DNA of 64,000 nucleotides from TWA4 sp051879195 (lineage in GTDB: Bacteria > Bacillota > Clostridia > Lachnospirales > Lachnospiraceae). The stretch is from positions 9,582 through 73,581 of the forward strand of contig JBJELO010000293.1 in NCBI GenBank assembly GCA_051879195.1, read 5' to 3'. Below are positions 58,749-64,000 of the stretch, in pieces (positions within the stretch are counted from its first letter, which is position 1; each line of letters starts with the position of its first letter). Made by a program: the position numbers and the translations under genes. The notes under the pieces are model-generated. The model was not told the origin of the DNA. It worked only from the letters and a program-made list of their open reading frames with translations, and made no database searches.

Positions 58749-60350
58749 TCAAATATCTTTCAATGTTACAATTGCACTGAACTGCTCGCCATCCACCTGT
58801 ACCTGAAACGTTCCGCCCACCGATTCCGTGTATGTCTGCGCAATGGCAAGTCCCAGTCCGCTGCCCTTCGTGGTCCTCGCTTTATCGCCCCGGGTAAACC
58901 TCTGAACGATTTCTTCCGGTTCAAAATCCATTTCATAGGAAGCAATATTGGTCATCCTGACTGTATGATATCCTTCGGACGATGTGACTTCCAGATGAAT
59001 CCTCGTCCCGGACAATGTGTATTTGATGGCATTACCCAGCAGATTGGCAAATACCTGATGCATCCGGGCTCCGTCGGTAACCACAAGGATACTGTCCATC
59101 GCATAATGGCGGCGGATCTGCAAATGATGATGAGTCAGTTCATCATCAAACAGTCCGATGGTCTGTTCCAGAAGGCGGATCAGATCAATCTGCTCTTTTT
59201 TACACTCCACAACACCGCTGGAAACCTTTGTCAATTCAAACAGAGAATCCACCAGTTCTCTCATGTAGCCGGCTTTCCGGTTCAGTTCCGCCAGCTGCCG
59301 GCTCCCCTCCGCGGACAACTGTTCTTTCTTCAGCAGTTCCCCGTAGCCCAGAATTGCTGTCAAAGGCGTACGCAGATCATGAGATACATTGGAAATCAGA
59401 TCTACTTTAAACCGCTCACTTGTGACAGCGGTCTCCACAGCCTCATCACGCTGGCGAATCAGATCAAGGAGCTTTTCTTCTTCCTTCTCAAACATCCCTT
59501 CTCTGGCGGAAATCGACTGCCCTTCATGAAGCCGGTGAATCTGCGCTGACAAATGATCCACATCACGAGTCCCTTTCAGAAAACAACTGCAGGAGAGGAC
59601 CACCGCCAGGAAACAGCCCGCCCCCGGCAGAAGCTGAAGGTCTCCCTCACAGACAAGGAATGCAGATCCCGTACAAACCACCAGAAAAACAGCGCACCAG
59701 ACAGACTGAAACACAAGATACCGCCCTGGTTTTCCCGCATTTTCCGCTGTCGCAAGCCCCAGGCGGTGTCCTGCACTCCACTCAGAAGAAAAGCCATTCC
59801 GTCCCCACCACCAGACTCCTCTGGCCGCAGTCAGTCCCGCAGAAAACAGAATCCAGAAATACAAAACCTGCAGTATTACGGGAAAATCTGCCCGCTGCAA
59901 AATTAAAACAGAAGAAAATAATATCAGAACAGCTTCCGCATCCGGTCCGCCGTATGGCTTCTCCTGCCGCATAAAAAAGACAAAAACAGCTCCCAAAATC
60001 ACACCGGCAATCAGGAATACAGGCACAAGCGGACGCAGAATCTGTGCAGACAGCATCATGTTTCCCTGAACCTTCTCTGTTTCCGGAACAATCTCTGTTT
60101 CCCGAACTCTTTCTTCTTCCGGTACAATCTCTGTTTCCCGAACTCCTTCTTCTTCCGGTACAATTTCCGTTTCCCGGACAGCTTCACTGTTCTCCATTTC
60201 TTCCTGAAACATCATGAAAGAAGCTGCCATGCTTTCCTGCACTTCAGTTTTTCCGCTGTCGGTTCCGGTTATCGTCCATCCCAGAGAAAGAAAGAGTGCA
60301 GCCAGTATGCAGCAGATCCAGGGCATCCTTTTATGATTTTTCAAAAACAT
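58749..60350 (-). CDS. Sensor histidine kinase
   Basis: A 533-residue membrane kinase. A first helix is followed by an extracellular segment containing three tandem 12-residue repeats (VRETEIVPEEE type). Several more helices follow, then the HisKA box FKVDLISNVSHDLRTPLTAIL and the HATPase motifs VFANLLGNAIKYTLSG (N), FEPEEIVQRFTRGDKA (F) and TKGSGLGLAIAQTY (G2). It autophosphorylates the His of SHDLRTP and passes phosphate to the OmpR-like regulator encoded upstream. ATG 60350 overlaps the regulator by 20 nt, with GGGG 8 nt before. Confidence 0.9.
   Translation of the reverse strand: MFLKNHKRMPWICCILAALFLSLGWTITGTDSGKTEVQESMAASFMMFQEEMENSEAVRETEIVPEEEGVRETEIVPEEERVRETEIVPETEKVQGNMMLSAQILRPLVPVFLIAGVILGAVFVFFMRQEKPYGGPDAEAVLILFSSVLILQRADFPVILQVLYFWILFSAGLTAARGVWWWGRNGFSSEWSAGHRLGLATAENAGKPGRYLVFQSVWCAVFLVVCTGSAFLVCEGDLQLLPGAGCFLAVVLSCSCFLKGTRDVDHLSAQIHRLHEGQSISAREGMFEKEEEKLLDLIRQRDEAVETAVTSERFKVDLISNVSHDLRTPLTAILGYGELLKKEQLSAEGSRQLAELNRKAGYMRELVDSLFELTKVSSGVVECKKEQIDLIRLLEQTIGLFDDELTHHHLQIRRHYAMDSILVVTDGARMHQVFANLLGNAIKYTLSGTRIHLEVTSSEGYHTVRMTNIASYEMDFEPEEIVQRFTRGDKARTTKGSGLGLAIAQTYTESVGGTFQVQVDGEQFSAIVTLKDI
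60088..60185. repeat. 36-bp tandem repeat inside the histidine kinase gene
   Basis: Units begin at 60088, 60124 and 60160 with an exact 36-bp period; the third is partial. They encode the extracellular VRETEIVPEEE repeats. The frame is preserved, so unit number can vary without breaking the gene. Confidence 0.85.
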
Positions 60351-60882
60351 ATCCAATTCCCCATACTACTTTCAGATACTCCGGTTTCCTTGGATTGATC
60401 TCCAGCTTTTCGCGGATNNNNNNNNNNNNNNNNNNNNNNNNNNNNNNNNNNNNNNNNNNNNNNNNNNNNNNNNNNNNNNNNNNNNNNNNNNNNNNNNNNN
60501 NNNNNNNNNNNNNNNNNGCTCTGACCCGCGCCAGCAGCTCCTGCTGATAAAAAGGCTTTACCAGATAATCATCCGCACCGGACTCCAGCCCCAGAACCCG
60601 GTCGCTCCCCTCGGCTTTCGCCGAAAGCATGAGAATGGGAACATTACTCTGCTCCCGTATCCGCATGGTCGCCATGATTCCGTTACACTGAGGCATCATC
60701 ACATCCATGATGATCAGATGAGGATGCATCCGGTCCGCCATACGGCAGGCGGTGGTGCCATTGTCTGCAGTCAGCACACCATAACCGGCCTGCTTAAGAG
60801 ATGTCTCCAGTATATTGACAATTGCCGCATCATCATCGACAACCAGAATCTGATATTGATTTGTTTTCACCATATTTTCCAT
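60331..60882 (-). CDS. OmpR/PhoB-family response regulator (interrupted by an assembly gap)
   Basis: The receiver domain is intact: ILVVDDDAAIV (acidic pair), LIIMDVMMPQ (phosphoacceptor Asp), LMLSAKAEGSDRVLGLESGADDYLVKPF (Thr/Ser replaced by Ser, Lys present; quoted in part as LMLSAKAE, GADDYLVKPF). After LLARVR come 100 N, then the end of a winged helix, IREKLEINPRKPEYLKVVWG. A typical family member has about 225 residues, so roughly 80 residues, most of the DNA-binding domain, are missing and the gap is larger than 100 bp. It pairs with the downstream kinase. Confidence 0.88.
   Translation of the reverse strand: MENMVKTNQYQILVVDDDAAIVNILETSLKQAGYGVLTADNGTTACRMADRMHPHLIIMDVMMPQCNGIMATMRIREQSNVPILMLSAKAEGSDRVLGLESGADDYLVKPFYQQELLARVRXXXXXXXXXXXXXXXXXXXXXXXXXXXXXXXXXXIREKLEINPRKPEYLKVVWGIGYVFEKS
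60418..60517. other. True assembly gap (100 N placeholder)
   Basis: The two flanks do not overlap. From the response-regulator family length I estimate about 240 missing bases, so 100 N is only a placeholder. Confidence 0.85.
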
Positions 60883-60884
60883 TT

Positions 60885-61904
60885 TCAGAATCCCAAAAGT
60901 TCCATAATCCTTCCATAACTTTTCTCATATCCATCAAAGCGTACCGCCTGCATGCCGAACTGTACCGCAGCATCCACATTCTCCTGACGGTCGTCGATAA
61001 ACAGGCAGTGCTCCGGAACCAGATCATACTTTTCACACAGAAGCTGATAAATCTTCTGATCCGGCTTCATCAGCTTTACATCGCAGGAAAATACGCCTCC
61101 ATCCATATAAGGAAGAAAATCAATGGTCTGAGGCACTTTTTCCCGCAATCTCCGGGAGTAATTGGACAGATAATACACCTGGAAACCTGCTTCTTTCAGT
61201 TCTTCCACCCACGGAATCGCATAATCATACCGTTCGGAAATCAGTTCCAGATGATCCAGAATGTAACGGATCTGCTGCTCGTACTCCGGAGCTGCTGCTG
61301 CCATCAGATTCATCAGCACTTCCTCATCCGCAACGCCCCGGTCCATCTCTTCCCAGTAACCGCGTCCCCAGATGGCGTCCTCCACAATCGCAGCCGCCTC
61401 CCTGCCGAAAAACTTCTCCAGCTGCGGATGCCAGCCTTTCAGCACCATGCCGATATCGAAAATCACGGTATTGATGGAATGTTGTTCTCCTAACGATATA
61501 TCAGATGGCGCATCGGACAGCATATCATCGGACAGATCTGCTTCCATCGGCGTTCCCACCTCAATCAGATTCCCATCCGGGTCATAAAAACGAAGCACCT
61601 TCTGTCCCCATGAATGAGTCATGAGCCGGTTTACATATTGAACCGGCGGATCGTACGCATCCAGTTTCTGTGCAAAAGCTTCAATATTGCGCTCTTCAAA
61701 ATACAATTCACAGGAATTATTTTCAGGGATAACTTCCTTTTCCAGAAATTTTTTCCAGATTGATTCCTCCTGAAGCACCAGCCCTTCTGTCAGAATCATA
61801 TTTCCATCATTATCCACGATCACATCCAGCCCGAACAGATCATGATAGAATTTTTTCGACCGTTCTATGTCTTTTACAACGATCAGTATGTTTTTTAATC
61901 TCAT
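60885..61904 (-). CDS. VOC/glyoxalase domain fused to a HAD-family hydrolase
   Basis: A 339-residue fusion. Residues 1-120 form a VOC domain (LKNILIVVKDIERSKKFYHDLFGLDV, then SCELYFEERN and LRFYDPDGNLIEVG). Residues 145-339 form a HAD hydrolase with INTVIFDIGMVLKGWHP (motif I, DxG instead of DxD), LSNYSRRL (motif II), and MKPDQKIYQLLCEKY plus CLFIDDRQENVDAA (III, IV). The HAD part resembles YihX-like sugar phosphatases. Replacement of the second motif-I Asp by Gly may affect catalysis. ATG 61904 follows GGAG. It is 2 nt upstream of the response regulator gene. Confidence 0.82.
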   Translation of the reverse strand: MRLKNILIVVKDIERSKKFYHDLFGLDVIVDNDGNMILTEGLVLQEESIWKKFLEKEVIPENNSCELYFEERNIEAFAQKLDAYDPPVQYVNRLMTHSWGQKVLRFYDPDGNLIEVGTPMEADLSDDMLSDAPSDISLGEQHSINTVIFDIGMVLKGWHPQLEKFFGREAAAIVEDAIWGRGYWEEMDRGVADEEVLMNLMAAAAPEYEQQIRYILDHLELISERYDYAIPWVEELKEAGFQVYYLSNYSRRLREKVPQTIDFLPYMDGGVFSCDVKLMKPDQKIYQLLCEKYDLVPEHCLFIDDRQENVDAAVQFGMQAVRFDGYEKSYGRIMELLGF

Positions 61905-61991
61905 TGAACTCTCCTTTATATCCGTAAACAACAAATATTTTTCGCTCTTATCATACTCACAGGGGATATTATCCCCCTGCAAATACACCTA

Positions 61992-62021
61992 ACGGGAAAC
62001 TTTAGTTTTTAAAGCTTCCCG
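61992..62021 (-). terminator. Hairpin downstream of the toxin gene
   Basis: CGGGAAGCTTT pairs with AAAGTTTCCCG around a 7-nt A-rich loop. No uridine tract follows on the minus strand, so its role as a terminator is uncertain. Confidence 0.4.
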
Positions 62022-62062
62022 CTGTTATTATCTGATTCAAACCTGTATATTAGAATCAATTA

Positions 62063-62353
62063 TTATTTGTCATAATGTGTCCACATACGGATAATCTTCA
62101 CATATCCATCATACTCAATTCCATCATGAATATTTTCTTCTTCTATGACCTGAAACACAATTCTATGCTGAATATTAATTCTCCGTGAACAATATCCCTG
62201 CAGATTACCAACAAGTTTTTCATATGCAGGAGGATTCTGAAATGGATTTTCTCTCATTATTTCTATAAGCTCTCTAGCCTTTTTGTCTAACCCACATGAT
62301 TTCAGATTTTTAATATCCCTTGCAGCCTGCTTTGTATAGAGAATCCTGTACAT
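62063..62353 (-). CDS. yoeB: Txe/YoeB-family mRNA interferase toxin
   Basis: A 96-residue RelE-superfamily toxin. Typical YoeB features are TKQAARDIKNLKS, ELIEIMRENPFQNPPAYEKL (with the conserved NPF and P-Y-E), and the end RINIQHRIVFQV...KIIRMWTHYDK, where the Arg, His and terminal Tyr of the active site are present. YoeB cuts mRNA on the ribosome. The ATG overlaps the antitoxin stop by one base (TGATG), the normal arrangement. Confidence 0.93.
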   Translation of the reverse strand: MYRILYTKQAARDIKNLKSCGLDKKARELIEIMRENPFQNPPAYEKLVGNLQGYCSRRINIQHRIVFQVIEEENIHDGIEYDGYVKIIRMWTHYDK

Positions 62354-62604
62354 CACCAATCTACCTCAGATTCATCCAGACACTCTGAAATATCTGCATT
62401 GCCACCTTCGATAATAGACTCCGTCATTCCAGGAACAGACATCAGATACAGTGTTTCTTCTATTGCTTTCCAATCTTCTTCACCGATTAGAACCGCATTT
62501 TTCCCTCTACTGTTCGTAATTGTGATCGGTGTACAGTTTGCATTCACTTCCTGTATTAACTGATATATATTCTCTCTGGCTTTTGTCGCAGTAATTGCTG
62601 TCAT
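62353..62604 (-). CDS. yefM: YefM/Phd-family antitoxin
   Basis: An 83-residue antitoxin. The N-terminal DNA-binding part has ITATKARENIYQLIQEVN and PITITNSRGKNAVLIGEEDW; the C-terminal part that wraps the toxin is acidic. It neutralises YoeB and represses the operon. ATG 62604 has GGAG at 8 nt. The stop overlaps the toxin start. Confidence 0.93.
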   Translation of the reverse strand: MTAITATKARENIYQLIQEVNANCTPITITNSRGKNAVLIGEEDWKAIEETLYLMSVPGMTESIIEGGNADISECLDESEVDW

Positions 62605-62624
62605 ATAATCACTCCTTTTTCCTT

Positions 62625-62653
62625 ATTATAACGTACGTTTTTGCGTTCGTCAA
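62625..62653 (-). promoter_or_regulatory. Promoter and palindrome of the yefM-yoeB operon
   Basis: TTGACG (62648-62653), 17 bp, TATAAT (62625-62630). The perfect palindrome AACGTACGTT (62630-62639) touches the -10, and another AACG lies in the spacer, a likely site for YefM autorepression. Confidence 0.75.
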
Positions 62654-62836
62654 TGTGAAATCAGAGAACTTTTTTTATTGTCCTATGTGCAATTAAATAA
62701 TAATTTGCAAAAATTACAGAACGTTTATTTCCATCGGTAAACACTTGTGTTTTAGACAACCTTTTCATAATCTTGTCAATCATATACTCTTCCGAGTTTG
62801 AGCTTGTAACAACGGTGTTACGCTTCGTAACAACTG

Positions 62837-63334
62837 CTATTCTTCAACCGCCAGCTTCCTGATGCATATGATTTCTTCTTTCGTCTCTCCCTGTACGGAG
62901 TCGACCGCTTCAAACCCCAGTCTCTGATACAAACGAAATGCAGGATTCGATTTCTGTACCGATAAGGAAACGCTGCGGTAACCATTTTCCTTCAGTAAAG
63001 CCATCATTGCTTCCATCAGGGCAGTTCCGATCCCCCGCCCACGGTGTGATTCATGCACCGCCAGCGCCAGAGAAGGGGTTTCATCATCAATATGTCCGTA
63101 ATCGTTCATGATCCGTGCCCATACAGCCCCGATGATTTCTCCGCCTGCCAGAGCCACAAACCCGTAATCGTCTTTCTTCTTTCCGAAATCTTCAAGGTAA
63201 ACCTGCAGTTCTGGAATCAGAATAATCTCTTTCGGCGGTCGTTCCATTCCCTCCGGAACATAAATTGCCTCATAAAGAAACGCTTCCAGAACGCCATATT
63301 CTTCTTCTCTGATCATTCTGACAGAATATCCCAT
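62837..63334 (-). CDS. GNAT-family N-acetyltransferase
   Basis: A 165-residue acetyltransferase. The acetyl-CoA site is HESHRGRGIGTALMEAMM (Q/R-x-x-G-x-G/A), preceded by LALAVHE on the beta-4 strand and followed by VQKSNPAFRLYQRLGFEAVD. The small-molecule or protein substrate is unknown. I chose ATG 63334 because GGAGGTGA lies 5 nt upstream; the open frame extends to 63439 without a comparable ribosome site. It is 82 bp downstream of the DUF1349 gene. Confidence 0.88.
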   Translation of the reverse strand: MGYSVRMIREEEYGVLEAFLYEAIYVPEGMERPPKEIILIPELQVYLEDFGKKKDDYGFVALAGGEIIGAVWARIMNDYGHIDDETPSLALAVHESHRGRGIGTALMEAMMALLKENGYRSVSLSVQKSNPAFRLYQRLGFEAVDSVQGETKEEIICIRKLAVEE

Positions 63335-63416
63335 CTTAATCACCTCCATCGTACCAGCATCCTGAATATCAGATACCGGCATAAATACCGAAATACGATC
63401 CAAGGCACTTCCCGCA

Positions 63417-64000
63417 CTAATCCGGCTGCTGTCCGTCATGTGCTTTCCACTGACATTCCATCACCTGCAGATTGGAGAATACTGCTTTAAATGACGAGTC
63501 CTCGGGGGAGCAGGCGTAGATTCCAAACCTGATTTTCCCATCGCCCTTATACATATGGCAGACACGCATCTGTTTAAATGTGATTCCGTCTTCCGAACAC
63601 TCAATGCAGTAATCATCTTCCCGCCTGCTGAATCGGTACCACATGGATTTCACCGAAGCATCGATCACCGTTGTTGCCCAGTCCGAATACCCATTGTTGG
63701 TTACCACACTGCCCAGATGTTGGTATTCCTCGTTTTCATACTCGATGGAAGCCTTCAGCCAGTTCTCACTGTCCAGATACATGACAATCCCGCACTGATC
63801 AAACCGGTGATGGCTCTCCTGAAAATCTGTTTTCACCACAAAGCTGAAATATCTTTCCTCCGTCTCCATCTGCAGAACCGGCGCATTGTCATTGCGAAAA
63901 TGATAATATGTTCTCTGCCACAAATCCGTATGCGGCTTTGTCACAACCTCGATTCTGTTTTCTGCTATCTGACAGCTCTGAGGCTGCCTTGTCCACTCCA
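63417..64000 (-). CDS. DUF1349-family concanavalin-like protein, partial (5' end beyond window)
   Basis: The frame stays open from the stop at 63417 to the window end. Visible text upstream of the internal GTG at 63944 reads EWTRQPQSCQIAENRIEVV, so the true start is just outside. The rest has KPHTDLWQRTYYHFRNDNAP, FVVKTDFQESHHRFDQCGIV, MYLDSENWLKASIEYE and FGIYACSPEDSSFKAVFSN, the pattern of the DUF1349 beta-sandwich. The family may bind or act on carbohydrates; the function is not established. Confidence 0.85.
   Translation of the reverse strand, partial: EWTRQPQSCQIAENRIEVVTKPHTDLWQRTYYHFRNDNAPVLQMETEERYFSFVVKTDFQESHHRFDQCGIVMYLDSENWLKASIEYENEEYQHLGSVVTNNGYSDWATTVIDASVKSMWYRFSRREDDYCIECSEDGITFKQMRVCHMYKGDGKIRFGIYACSPEDSSFKAVFSNLQVMECQWKAHDGQQPD

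Noticed and set aside
60331..60882. Response regulator as a naturally truncated receiver-only protein
   Set aside because: The last 23 residues after the N run are a clear winged-helix end, so the domain is hidden in the gap, not absent.

Overview
The window looks like chromosome of an anaerobic gut-type Firmicute (class Clostridia, probably Lachnospiraceae or a near relative). The basis is strong AGGAGG-type ribosome binding sites, TTGACA-N17-TATAAT promoters, an EFR1-type ferredoxin, a selenocysteine-dependent D-proline reductase and many low-GC gene families. It is a draft assembly: two runs of exactly 100 N mark scaffold joins. No rRNA, tRNA, CRISPR array or insertion sequence was seen.

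Layout. 0-10.3 kb: an exopolysaccharide operon on the minus strand (secreted transglutaminase-Fn3 protein, CpsB phosphatase, CpsC/CpsD chain-length kinase pair, priming sugar transferase, PssD/PssE-type transferase, pyruvyl transferase, GT4, Wzy-like polymerase, lipoprotein cut by the window edge). It faces a small XRE regulator across two overlapping promoters, each with a copy of the same operator. 10.8-16.5 kb: a GH32 fructosidase and a PD-(D/E)XK AAA protein overlapping an OLD-family nuclease. 17-24 kb: a Rossmann/DUF364 protein with a long leader, a GntR-controlled ABC exporter, an FGGY kinase with an EFR1 ferredoxin, and a uracil/xanthine permease. 24-28 kb: a GshA-type ligase, esterase and ATP-grasp operon. 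28.7-29.3 kb: a gene-free stretch with two related long hairpin elements.

29.3-47 kb is the metabolic core, a Stickland proline-reduction island. The plus-strand prd genes (PrdC, PrdA, a small ORF, selenoprotein PrdB, PrdD, PrdE) follow a LysR regulator. A minus-strand operon carries an amino-acid ABC transporter, a cytidylate-kinase-like protein, a proline racemase fused to a TetR-type regulator, and an XRE-cupin regulator. A class-III aminotransferase and an iron alcohol dehydrogenase at the two edges share nearly identical promoters that carry the same operator half-site. A plausible model: L-proline is imported, racemised to D-proline and reduced to 5-aminovalerate. The co-regulated aminotransferase and dehydrogenase might then carry 5-aminovalerate on to 5-hydroxyvalerate; that last step is inference.

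47-64 kb: an FAD oxidoreductase with a 65-residue partner, hydrolases, YaaA, two paralogous ECF sigma/anti-sigma pairs, a peptidase-T-like enzyme, a two-component system with a DUF2079 membrane protein, a VOC-HAD fusion, a YefM-YoeB toxin-antitoxin pair, a GNAT acetyltransferase and a DUF1349 protein cut by the window end. The most unusual features are the racemase-TetR fusion, the twin hairpin elements, the shared aminotransferase/dehydrogenase promoters, and a recurrent pattern of charged tandem-repeat insertions inside otherwise conserved enzymes.
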